From Paulinella micropora (Eukaryota > Cercozoa > Imbricatea > Euglyphida), in contig BJOX01000151.1 in NCBI GenBank assembly GCA_009731375.1, positions 703,150 to 767,149 of the forward strand: DNA of 64,000 bases. The letters are read 5' to 3'. Numbering within the stretch: position 1 is the first letter of the stretch; every line of letters begins with the position of its first letter. This document shows, in pieces, positions 10,859-19,418 of this stretch. The notes below the pieces were generated by a model, which made no database searches, was not told the DNA's origin, and saw only the letters and a program-made list of their open reading frames with translations. The position numbers and the translations under genes are program-made.

Positions 10859-13021
10859 ATGAGGCACCTCGGCCCCGCCCGCCAGCTGTGGCGCCCGTGG
10901 CCCCTCCTCCTGCTGTGCGGGTGGCTGCGGGCCGCCGGCGCCGGGTGCCCGTACCCCGTGCAGTGCCCGACGCCAGAGGAGGTGTGCCCCCCGGTCGTGT
11001 GCCCCGGCGGCGTCACGATCCTGGAAATCACGACGGCGGCCCCGCAGGACACGTTCGTGTGGCCCCTGTGGCCGCCCGCCGCACCGACTGCGCGCCGGCG
11101 CCGTCAGGCCCAGGCCGCCGTCCCGACGTCGTTCACGGTCGACTGGGGGGACGGCTCGCCCCCCACGCAGTGCCTGGACGCCGGCGCCGCGCCGTGCGCG
11201 CACACGTACGCGCTGGCCGGCACGTACACGGTGACGGCGGACCCCGGCGGACGCTACCCGGTGCGCGGCTGGGCGCTGACGCCCGCCTGGCACGCCACGG
11301 CGCCCGCGGGCCTGCAGCTGCGCGCCGTGAGGCAGTGGGGGGAGCTGCGCTTCCACGCGACGAGCGGCTACCACCTGTACGCGGCGCCGGGGCTCGCGTA
11401 CGTTCCACCATTGAATGTGCTGCAGGACACGGGGCTCGTGCAGCGCTGGGACTACAGCTTCGCCGGCCTGACCACTACGCTGCCGGACCTGAGCTACGGG
11501 CTCAACGTGTCGGGCGCCGAGTCGGTGGTCGGCGTGTTTGAGAACTCTACTGGCCTGGCGAGCCTGTACGGCACGCAAGGCTGGGACACGCGCCGGCTGC
11601 GCAACACCAGCCGGGCGTTCGCGGGCCTGCCGGCGCTGACCGAGCTCGACCTGTCGCGCTGGGACACTGCGCGGCTCGAGGACGTGAGCGAACTGATGGC
11701 GGGCAGCGTGGCGCTCACGCGCACGGGGGCCGGCGGCTGGACGTCGCTGCCGGGCCTGTCGCGCTTCCAAGGGCTGTTCCGGGGCCTGGGGGGCAACTTC
11801 CGTGAATCGCTCACCTGCTGGTCGACGCCGGCGCTCGTGCCGGGCTCGGCCGACTGCACGCGGCTGGCGCCGTACACGGCGCTCGGTCAAGCGCACTGGC
11901 CCGCCGCGTGCTCGCGCTCGCACTTCCTGGCGCTCGTGCGCACGCAGGCTACCAACACCACGGCCACGCTGACACTGTCGCCCGCGGCCGGCCCCGGCCA
12001 GGGCGGCACGTACGGCGTGGACTGGGGGGACGGGTCGGCCCCTGGCTCGTGCACGCACGCCAACGGCGCCGTCTGCAGCCACACGTACGCTGGCGCCGGC
12101 GACTACTGGCTGCGCCTGAGCGGCCGCGTGGACGGGCTGCGGTACGTGGAGGGCGCTTGGATGGTGGACGTGGTGGCCTGGGGCGACGTGCAACTGTACC
12201 ACCCCGTCGGCAGCACGACCCCGCTCTTCACACGGGCGGTGTACGCGTACGTTGCTGGTGCCCAGGAGTACCTGCTGCGCTACCTGGCGCCGACGGCCGG
12301 CTCGCGGGCCCTGTGGGGCGTGGCGCCCGAGTACCTGCTGCTCGGAATGAGCGAGTTCGTGGGCGACGCGCGCGACTGGGACTGGTCGTGGCTCACGCCC
12401 GCTACCCACCCCAACGGCTTCCGCGGCCTGTTTCGGGGCTGCGCCAAGTTCAACCAGGACCTCGATGATTGGAACACGAGCGGCGTGGCTAGTCTGCGAG
12501 AAACCTTTACTGATGCGCGCGCCTTTAACGGCGGCGTCGGGAGCTGGAACACGAGCCAGGTCACCAGCCTAATAGCGACGTTCAATGGCACGCGGGCCTT
12601 TAATCGGCCGATCGGCGGCTGGAACACTAGCCGGGTCACCAGCCTAGGAACGACGTTCAATGGCGCGTTCGCCTTTAACCAGCCGATCGGCGGCTGGAAC
12701 ACGAGCCGGGTCGCCAGTCTAGGAACAACGTTCTTGAACGCGTACGCCTTTAACCAGCCGATCGGCAGCTGGGACGTAAGCAGTGTCTTTAATCTAGATT
12801 ATACCTTCGCCTGTAATGAGATAAATAGGGACCGGTGTGTATTTAACCAGCCGCTGGGCAGCTGGGACGTGTCCGTCGCCGTGGTGGAGGGGCGAATAGG
12901 TGGCATGTTCGCTGGCAATTGTGTCTTTGATCAGAACCTCACTGCCTGGAACGTAGCCATCTACGGCACACTTGTTTGCACGCAGATGTTCCAGCCTAAT
13001 GGGATTGCCGGCCTGGCGTAG
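10859..13021 (+). CDS. secreted PKD + BspA-type (DUF285) repeat protein, paralogue 2, intact
   Basis: An uninterrupted 720-codon gene. The ATG at 10859 is chosen because the signal peptide (PWPLLLLCGWL, then a GAGC junction) follows directly and because it aligns with paralogue 1. Residues about 1-30 are the signal peptide. A basic RRRRQ site near residue 78 fits furin-type processing. PKD-like motifs lie near residues 95 and 387 (DWGDGS with a following C-x-H-T-Y strand). From about 530 to 670 there are BspA/DUF285 repeats (AFNQPIGGWNTSRVTSLG). There is no C-terminal membrane anchor, so it may be secreted or held non-covalently. It follows paralogue 1 in tandem. AATAAA is at 13549. Paralogue 1 is similar throughout, which points to recent duplication. 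Confidence 0.85.
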   Translation: MRHLGPARQLWRPWPLLLLCGWLRAAGAGCPYPVQCPTPEEVCPPVVCPGGVTILEITTAAPQDTFVWPLWPPAAPTARRRRQAQAAVPTSFTVDWGDGSPPTQCLDAGAAPCAHTYALAGTYTVTADPGGRYPVRGWALTPAWHATAPAGLQLRAVRQWGELRFHATSGYHLYAAPGLAYVPPLNVLQDTGLVQRWDYSFAGLTTTLPDLSYGLNVSGAESVVGVFENSTGLASLYGTQGWDTRRLRNTSRAFAGLPALTELDLSRWDTARLEDVSELMAGSVALTRTGAGGWTSLPGLSRFQGLFRGLGGNFRESLTCWSTPALVPGSADCTRLAPYTALGQAHWPAACSRSHFLALVRTQATNTTATLTLSPAAGPGQGGTYGVDWGDGSAPGSCTHANGAVCSHTYAGAGDYWLRLSGRVDGLRYVEGAWMVDVVAWGDVQLYHPVGSTTPLFTRAVYAYVAGAQEYLLRYLAPTAGSRALWGVAPEYLLLGMSEFVGDARDWDWSWLTPATHPNGFRGLFRGCAKFNQDLDDWNTSGVASLRETFTDARAFNGGVGSWNTSQVTSLIATFNGTRAFNRPIGGWNTSRVTSLGTTFNGAFAFNQPIGGWNTSRVASLGTTFLNAYAFNQPIGSWDVSSVFNLDYTFACNEINRDRCVFNQPLGSWDVSVAVVEGRIGGMFAGNCVFDQNLTAWNVAIYGTLVCTQMFQPNGIAGLA

Positions 13022-13548
13022 GTATAAGGCCAAGCAACCTGCCCGCTGTCTGCAACGGCTCCTACGTGCGCGGGTGTGGTAACCCTCCATTGTAGGTAAG
13101 AAACCAGGCACACCCAACGCAGTCGCGCGCGGGGGAACCCTGGCCAAGCAGCAGGCTTTCTTGCTGGCTGGTGCTGGGCTTTGCCTTGGGCATCCCCAGC
13201 TAGAGAGTTTTGGGGAGGGGGTGGGGGATAGTTCTTGGGGGGAGGGACGAGAGGGGGCTCCCGCCTTCCTACCTGCGCAGCGCCGGCGAAAAACGCGGAG
13301 CAGGAGCCAGTGAAAAAGGACACTGCTCCGGCTAGAGGCACGCAGGGCTCTCGCCCCCCTCCCCTGAGCCAGCTTGCTCTGGCGCCGGACGTACGCCTCT
13401 CTCGGGGAGGCTCTCCAGGGGGGGGGGGGGAAAGCGGAGCGGAGGTCTTCCCTTCCTTCCTTCGTGCCCCCTTTTGTCCCTCCCTCATATTCCTCTCTCG
13501 GCCCGCGCTGACTTTCTTGCCCCTCCCGTCTGTCTAGTGTAATGTCCA
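13022..13548 (+). other. 3' UTR and intergenic DNA, no gene supported
   Basis: The interval between the stop of paralogue 2 and its poly(A) signal contains G-runs and a partial echo of the 3' UTR of paralogue 1 (Cys/Val-like CCTGCC..TCCTAC). No convincing coding frame is seen. Confidence 0.5.
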
Positions 13549-13554
13549 AATAAA
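13549..13554 (+). terminator. poly(A) signal AATAAA
   Basis: Canonical signal 528 nt after the stop of paralogue 2 and about 100 nt before the kinase-like gene. Confidence 0.6.
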
Positions 13555-13650
13555 GAGACCGAATTGTCGGGGCATCTTTCGTGTTGTCCAGTTTTCCTCT
13601 CTGTCCCTCCGGAGCTCTGGGTTAGCCCCGAGGAGGGCCTGGACGACGCC

Positions 13651-15039
13651 ATGGCCAGCGGAAGCAAGCGCCGCCGCCTCGACGACCCGCCCCCTCCGCA
13701 GGCGCCGCCGCCCCCGTTGACGAGCAGGTTCGTCTGCGACGCGACCAGGCGCTGTAGCCACTGCTACCGAGCCGGGTCATGTAGCCCGTGCCGTTCGTGC
13801 CGGCAGCGCAAGCTGTTTGAACCAGCGGGAGACCTCCGGGCAGCCACGTTGACGGTGCAACAGTGGACCCCTGCGGAGGGGGCCGACGGTGCTCCTCTGC
13901 TCCCCCTGGAAGTGAAACTGCCGCCGGAGGCCGCGGGGCTGAGCTCGTGTGCTCTCTTCCGCACAACCCAGGCCGAGTTCGCAGCCTTGTACCCGGTGCA
14001 CGAGACCGCTAGCTGGCTCAAGCCGGGCTCGGTCTTGCTCCTGCGCCGGCCGGCGCTAGTCCTGAAAAGCCTGGGCCGGGGTCCCCTCGCAGGGGGGCCC
14101 ACGCCGGCCTGCCTCGATTATTGGCACCTGCAGCACCGTTTGGCGCNNNNNNNNNNACAGCGCTTAGCGCAGGCACGGCTAGCCCCCGCGGTCCACGGCT
14201 TCTTGCAGGTAGCGGACGCGCCGGGTCGTGCTGCCACCTGCTGGCTCGTCATGGACCTCGTCAGGGGGCCCACCCCCTGCCTGGACCTGCAGCAGCTTAG
14301 TCGCAGGCTCGTCCTCGACGGCCAGGACCGACAGAGAATGGCGGAATTCCTCCGGCGGTTGCTCGACTTCTCGGCCGATACCCTGCCGCTCTTGCACGCG
14401 GATCTGCAGCCCCCCAATATCGCCTTGAACGCGCAGCGAGACTGGCGGCTGCTAGATCCAGACCCCCGGTTCTGCCGCCGGCTCTGCCTGCCTACGCCGG
14501 AGCAGTTGCGCGCTTGCGGGCCGACCATCAGGCTCTCCAACCTGCTGAGCTTTGTCGCTAACAGCTACGGTCGCCTGCGTCCGGAGCTGCGGCCAGTGCT
14601 GTGGCCACTGGTGGCCGACCTCCTGCGCGGACCCGACGCACGGGCGACCTTTGACCGCTGTGCTCGCTGGTGGCAGCAGGAGCTCCAAGAAGAGTGCCTA
14701 AGGGGGCCGTTCACCCAGGCCAGGCATTACTTGGCGGACCGGAAACTAGATCGCCGCCGGGTGTTGCACGACACAGGGGCGCGCCCCTACATCCGGGTCA
14801 CGCTGCCTTTCGTCAGCCACCAGTGGTGGACTCTAGACGGGACGCCTAATTGGTCTCAGGGCGGCGCGCTCGGTGACCAGCAGAAGCCGGCCTCCGAGTT
14901 TCTGTCGGCGTTGGTGCGCCTTGCTTACGTCTGCTCCGACGAAACCTCACGCGCCGCCGCCTGGCCACAGAAGGAGGCCGACCCCCGAGGCCCGGCGGCG
15001 GCGGCCCATGCTGGCAGAGTGTCCCCGGGGTCGGAGTGA
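13651..15039 (+). CDS. Cys-cluster plus protein-kinase-like protein
   Basis: The ATG at 13651 sits in a strong Kozak context (GACGCCATGG). The product is about 462 residues, with one 10-N gap (14147-14156) that keeps the frame. It starts with a KRRR nuclear-localisation-like cluster and a Pro run, then a Cys-rich segment (C-x6-C-x2-C-x5-C-x2-C-x2-C) that could bind zinc. The middle has kinase-like landmarks: ALVLKSLG (possible beta-3 Lys), LLHADLQPPNIAL (catalytic-loop HxDxxxxN) and RLLDPDP (in place of DFG). The second half is unrecognised. This pattern matches divergent kinase folds such as viral or aminoglycoside-type kinases. Activity is an inference, because the glycine loop and APE are not obvious. 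Confidence 0.6.
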   Translation: MASGSKRRRLDDPPPPQAPPPPLTSRFVCDATRRCSHCYRAGSCSPCRSCRQRKLFEPAGDLRAATLTVQQWTPAEGADGAPLLPLEVKLPPEAAGLSSCALFRTTQAEFAALYPVHETASWLKPGSVLLLRRPALVLKSLGRGPLAGGPTPACLDYWHLQHRLAXXXXQRLAQARLAPAVHGFLQVADAPGRAATCWLVMDLVRGPTPCLDLQQLSRRLVLDGQDRQRMAEFLRRLLDFSADTLPLLHADLQPPNIALNAQRDWRLLDPDPRFCRRLCLPTPEQLRACGPTIRLSNLLSFVANSYGRLRPELRPVLWPLVADLLRGPDARATFDRCARWWQQELQEECLRGPFTQARHYLADRKLDRRRVLHDTGARPYIRVTLPFVSHQWWTLDGTPNWSQGGALGDQQKPASEFLSALVRLAYVCSDETSRAAAWPQKEADPRGPAAAAHAGRVSPGSE

Positions 15040-15159
15040 CCCCCCGGGTCCGGGTAGCTGCCCCTGGTGAAGCCCGCCCAAGGCTGGGGAGGAATTCAGT
15101 CTGGGAGAGGAGCAAGGCGCTGTCGGCTTCTGTTAGGCGTGGACTAAGTCAGTAGTACT

Positions 15160-15230
15160 AAACTCCAGTAAGTGGTCAGCTTTCTGTCCACCGCGCTACG
15201 TCCACGACGTAGCTCGTCGTCGCCGGAGGG
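15160..15230 (+). promoter_or_regulatory. repeated upstream module, copy B
   Basis: Homologous to 10561-10626 and placed in the same way before a PKD/BspA-type leader and ATG (15403). Confidence 0.55.
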
Positions 15231-15362
15231 GAGGGCCGGGCTACCAGGGAGAGGGGGAGGCCAGGGGGGGGCCAGGGGGGGGGAGTCCCTTCTCTTCGCT
15301 CTCCCCCGGGGCGCCACGCTGGCGGCGGGGGCGCTGGCGGCGGGGGGGGGGGGGGGGGGGGG

Positions 15363-15410
15363 NNNNNNNNNNTTGCTAAACCACCCGCCCCGGCTCCACC
15401 TGATGCACAT
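15363..15410 (+). pseudogene. leader and start of a third PKD/BspA paralogue, cut at an AT-rich junction
   Basis: After a G-run and a 10-N gap (15363-15372), TGCTAAACCACC and a C-rich leader lead to ATGCACA at 15403, the same start as paralogue 1. From about 15410 the sequence becomes AT-rich and encodes a viral fibre-like protein instead. The gene is therefore cut right after its start codon by recombination, insertion or misassembly. Confidence 0.65.
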
Positions 15411-18008
15411 AATTCAAATTTTGACACACGGCTCGCAACTAAATCAACGACAAACTTAGCAGAGGGAACAAACCTTTACTATACAACAGCCAGAGCGAAT
15501 ACGGATTTTGATACGAGACTGGCGACCAAGAGCACCACCAACTTAGCAGAGGGAACCAATTTACACTACACCACCGCTAGGGCTAATACGGATTTTGACA
15601 CACGGCTAGGAACTAAGTCAATAGATGCTTTGAGTGATGTAATAATAACGACACCAGCAAACGGTCAATTACTCTCATACAACGGCTCAAACTGGGTGAA
15701 TTCAACAGGGTCATTAGCCTTTCTTGCTTTATCGGGTGGAACAATGACGGGCGATGTAAAATATGGGGCTTCTGCTTTTACTCTATACACTGCCCCGCAG
15801 GCTATGACGAGCAATAATTCTGGCGGGTTTGTCGCTTCGGCTTCGGATGAATACAATCCAGCGTATTATGCTTTTAATGCCAGTCAGAACGATTATTGGA
15901 CTACGGCTATATACTACAACGACACGACAGGAGTATATAACAGAACTCCCGCAACCACGAATACTTGGGGAGGAACAGCATACACAGGCGAATATATAAA
16001 AATAGACTTGGGAGCGACATACAGGATAAAAAATTATGTTAGGTCTTCGTCTGCCAATTATATTGAAACAACACCAAGCATTTGGTATGTGGTGTAAGCA
16101 CTGACAACATTACTTACGCATTATGGGATTCACAGACGGGACAGGCTTGGGCTTCACAATCAACGAAAACATATTCGCCTGCTTCAAATGCTTCTGCTAG
16201 ATATATCATATTTATAGTGAATAAAACGGGAAGTGGTGGAACTTCATTTAGAAGCCAACCCCGTATTGCCAGTCTGTATTTTGACTATGAAACATTTAAT
16301 TATGATATAACGAATGTTAGAAATATCACAGGCTACACACGGACAAAGAGCGGAGCCATAACAGCTAGCTACACACGGACAAGTGCGGGATTAACAGGAA
16401 CCACATTAACTGCCAGCGGATTGATAACGGCTAATGCGGGAGTTGATGAAAAGCCAAAGCATAACAAACTTAGCCACTCCATCGGCTTCAACAGACGGGG
16501 CGAATAAAACTTATGTGGATACATTAGACGGGCAAAATGTGAAATTAACTGGAACTCAAACCATAGCAGGAACAAAAGAATTTAGTGGAATATTGGCGAC
16601 TTCATTAGGTGTCCCGTGTATAATAGGCAGAAACACAAAGGGGACGGGTGTGTCAGGTGGCTTAGAATTATACGGCACTGCTAGTAATGTTAATGGTCCG
16701 CATATTCAAGCATTTGTCCATACATCCGTTTATCCAACTTTTCAACTACTTAACTTAGCTCAGGACGATGTCGCTCTAAATTTTGATTGTTATTGGAACG
16801 GCACGAACACATTATCGTCAGCCACAGGTTCTAATTTTCAAATAAGGAAAAACACGGATAAACTTGCTTTTAACTACAAATCAGGTGTAGCACTAGGCGG
16901 AGCCATAACATTTAGCGAAGCAATGAACATAAGCAGTGCGGGGTTGATAACGGCGAATGCGGGGGCAGATATAAAAGGAGAAGCAAGAAGTGGCTCTCAT
17001 GCTACACCAGTAGGATTATATGTAACGGGTAATATAGGTCAATCTTCTGGTGGTATTGAATTCAGACACAGCAACCGGACACAGGGTGTGGGTTTTGGTT
17101 ATAATTCGGTATATGCTACTGGAAGCAGTACTAACCAAGACTTAAATTTTTATGCGAGAGGAAGTGGAATAATCTATGCTCAGAGTGCTCTAACAGCGAA
17201 TGCGGGAATTACATACGCTGGAGTACTAACAACTGCATCAACATCAACTAACGGGGCAAGGATAGCAATTCAAGGAACGACAGATGGAGGAAATACCCGC
17301 GGAATATTTATATGGGAATATAATGATCCAAACTGGGGTATTTATATGGCAACATCTGGGTCGGGTAAAGCACTAAATGGAGGGACGGCACCAACGGGTG
17401 CGAGTATAACCAGCCATTGTGTTAGATTTAGAGCTTATGATACTACAAATAATGGTTTTGTGTGGGAAAATAGCAGTAATACAATGGTAATGTCTTTGAA
17501 TGCTAATCAAGGTAATTTATGGTGTAAGGGAACCGTAACGGCACCATCAGACAGGCGAAAAAAAGAAGACATAAAAGAATGTTTAGGTTTAGATTTTATC
17601 AATAAGTTGAATCCAGTATGCTATCGTATGATTGATAACAACAAGAAACAGAGAGCGGGTTTAATAGCACAAGAAGTAGAAGACCTACTGTCAGAAATTG
17701 ATAAATTAGATTTTGCTGGATTATCAAAAGAGCCAGTAATGGTTCAATGTCCAAAACAAAAAGCGGAGTGTGAATTAAAAGGCACGAGTGCTTGTCCATA
17801 TACATATAAATGTGTTGAAACTGGGGACTATGAATATGGTATAGGTTATTCCGAATTTACCGCCCCATTGATTAAGGTAGTTCAACAATTATCAGAGAAG
17901 GTAGTTAATTTAGAAAAAGAAAATAAAACTTTACTTAATATATTACAAGACCAAGCAAACCAATTAGCAGAAATACGAGCAGTTTTATTTCCTTCAAATG
18001 CCACCTAG
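15411..18008 (+). pseudogene. tail-fibre-like protein with S74 chaperone domain, plus-strand copy, broken
   Basis: The coding frame is open from the junction. It starts with 2.5 copies of a 28-residue repeat (NLAEGTNLYYTTARANTDFD), then a discoidin/galactose-binding-like segment (YIKIDLGATYRIKNYV). A shift near 16085 and another near 16445 (about two bases missing) break it. The last frame (about 16440-18008) has ITNLATPSASTDGANKTYVD-type fibre repeats. It ends with an S74 intramolecular-chaperone domain (SDRRKKEDIKE near 17550, GLIAQEVEDLL) and a C-terminal coiled coil. In the family this domain trimerises the fibre and then cleaves itself at the Ser. The 5' end is missing at the junction. 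It is paralogous to the minus-strand copy at 19408-23021. Confidence 0.7.
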
Positions 18009-18332
18009 ATTACACCCACCACCACCAATCATAGAGACGGAAGACCTGACACCAGAGTTGAAAAATAGGGTATTCTCCTTCTTGAAGTGCTTAATTATTT
18101 CTTTGTAGATGTTGTCCTTATGAACCGTGCTGGCAATAATAACAATACGGGTCTTTTTGTCAGTAGTTCGTTTCAGGATTTCAAACACTGCCGTGCTCTT
18201 TCCGCTCTTCTTGCGAGCGAGAAGAAAAATATTGGCATACGGTTCATCAAACAACTTATATCCTTTTGCCAACTTGTCGCCATCTCCGTTTTGCTTGACT
18301 GGTCTAACTCGTATATCGTTAATTTTTTCCAT
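17994..18332 (-). pseudogene. A32/FtsK-type packaging ATPase, N-terminal fragment
   Basis: The ATG ends at 18332 (MEKINDIRV). Residues about 30-45 carry a Walker A (LLARKKSGKST), followed by a hydrophobic strand and VHKDNIYKEIIKHF, as in genome-packaging ATPases of Polintons and NCLDVs. The true sequence stops near 18062. From there the frame runs antisense into a fragment of the small membrane-protein gene. Walker B and the rest are missing, so it cannot be functional as it stands. A TATA box is at 18365-18374. Confidence 0.65.
17998..18108 (+). pseudogene. truncated copy of the small membrane-protein gene
   Basis: The ATG overlaps the last codons of the fibre gene (AAATGCCACCTAG), exactly as in the minus-strand pair. 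The first about 22 residues (MPPRLHPPPPIIETED) match the gene at 19081-19418, then homology ends near 18062 at the join to ATPase sequence. Confidence 0.65.
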
Positions 18333-18364
18333 CGCAGAGACTCTCCGCCTCCGCACCTCCAATA
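18333..18364 (-). promoter_or_regulatory. conserved GC-rich leader motif, copy 1
   Basis: Between the TATA box and the ATG of the ATPase fragment lies TTGGAGGTGCGGAGGCGGAG..TCTCTGCGATGGA-type sequence. It is near-identical to 18781-18807 and has a GCGGAG/CTCCGC foldback. Confidence 0.6.
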
Positions 18365-18374
18365 CTTTTATATA
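18365..18374 (-). promoter_or_regulatory. TATA box TATATAAAAG
   Basis: The minus strand reads TATATAAAAG 33 nt before the ATPase ATG. The same 10-mer lies before the coiled-coil gene at 25846. Confidence 0.6.
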
Positions 18375-18390
18375 TTCTAAAATATATTTT

Positions 18391-18780
18391 TTATTTTACC
18401 TGCGGGGTTTTTCGTTGAGCATCTAAGCGAGAAATTCTAAACAAATAACAATTTCCACCCAAGAGGTCAGTCTCAATACTGACATTGTCTGTTTTAAGCA
18501 CTCTAAAACTGTATTGCACGTCGGTCCAATTAATAATACCTGAGTTGTAGCTGAGATTGGAAATGTTTGCGATGTTGCTATCAGCGAATGTGCCAATGAT
18601 TCCAATTCGGTCCATATGAAGAATTTTTGTTTTCGTTTCAGTCATATCATTCATGTAGTGTATATACTTAACATTCATTCTAGTTGGGGTAAAGTTCAAT
18701 TTAATGGTTTTGTCAAATGTTTTGCTACCGCCCGCAAAATCATTACTTAGAAAAATAATCTTTTGGAATTTATAGTCCAT
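18391..18780 (-). CDS. 129-residue protein of unknown function in the virus-like block
   Basis: The ATG ends at 18780 (MDYKFQKIIFL). The longer open frame upstream runs through the shared leader motif and is rejected. The protein is rich in beta-type sequence (TIKLNFTPTRMNVKYIHYMN, VQYSFRVLKT) with no signal peptide or membrane segment. I do not recognise it. A small capsid or penton-like beta protein is possible from size and context, but unproven. It is divergent from the gene at 18808 with only 27 bp between the two ATGs. Confidence 0.5.
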   Translation of the reverse strand: MDYKFQKIIFLSNDFAGGSKTFDKTIKLNFTPTRMNVKYIHYMNDMTETKTKILHMDRIGIIGTFADSNIANISNLSYNSGIINWTDVQYSFRVLKTDNVSIETDLLGGNCYLFRISRLDAQRKTPQVK

Positions 18781-18807
18781 CGCGGAGACTTCGCCTCCGC
18801 ACCTCCA
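18781..18807. promoter_or_regulatory. 27-bp divergent region with GC-rich foldback motif, copy 2
   Basis: This carries the second copy of the leader motif (GCGGAGACTTCGCCTCCGC) between the divergent ATGs at 18780 and 18808. Similar GGAGGCGGAGTCTCCGC sequence also occurs at about 23786-23803 in the integrase gene. Confidence 0.55.
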
Positions 18808-19095
18808 ATGGTTTTGATGAAACTTTTTCAAAAGTTTTCTATATTACTGCTCATAAACTTTTTATTAATTAATATTTCTGCTCGGACTGCTTGTGATTTC
18901 TATTCGCGGGTCAGCGACAAAAAAAATGAAAGTTGTGTGTGGTGTATTCAAAAAGGAACAGAAACCAAATTTAAATGTGTGTATAAGCCTTTTAGTGATT
19001 GGTGTGTTAGTTTTGATGAAGCCATTCCGCTAATCTGCTCAAATGATGCTTCTTGGTATAAAATCCACTTATATGAATGCTCACTTCTTACTTGA
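18808..19095 (+). CDS. small secreted Cys-rich protein (95 aa)
   Basis: ATG 18808 (or 18817) is followed by a hydrophobic signal (FSILLLINFLLIN) and a short mature domain with six or more Cys (CDFYSRV, SCVWCIQKG, KCVYKPFSDWC). The stop overlaps the convergent membrane-protein gene. Function is unknown; a secreted or envelope accessory role is only a guess. Confidence 0.5.
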   Translation: MVLMKLFQKFSILLLINFLLINISARTACDFYSRVSDKKNESCVWCIQKGTETKFKCVYKPFSDWCVSFDEAIPLICSNDASWYKIHLYECSLLT

Positions 19096-19418
19096 AGATG
19101 GGCTAGGAAGGCAGATACCGATAAGTAAGGTCAAAATTCCGACATAAGTGTTAGCTGTCTCGCACGGTAAGTTCTTTTCAGATAGCCTCACGATACAAAG
19201 GGTGATGATGGCGATAATGATACCCATTTGAAATAAGTATTTAATAAGTCGGCTGTCAGTTTTTCGCTTTGTCAAACAGCAATCCCAGCTGTCCTCGTAT
19301 TCGTGGTCTAATTTTTTTCTTCCTGCTTAATTTGGACATCTAGCACACGGTTCTTCAACTCTGGTGTGATGTCTTCCGTCTCTATGATTGGTGGTGGTGG
19401 GTGTAATCTAGGGGGCAT
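19081..19418 (-). pseudogene. small two-TM membrane protein downstream of the fibre gene (frameshifted)
   Basis: The ATG at 19418 overlaps the end of the minus-strand fibre gene. The frame begins MPPRLHPPPPIIETED and breaks at an A7 run (19312-19318). The next frame continues LDHEYEDSWDCCLTKRKTD, then two hydrophobic segments (MGIIIAIITLCIV and VGILTLLIGICL). About 112 residues if repaired. Position and size suggest a holin-like or virion membrane protein, which is an inference. Confidence 0.55.
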
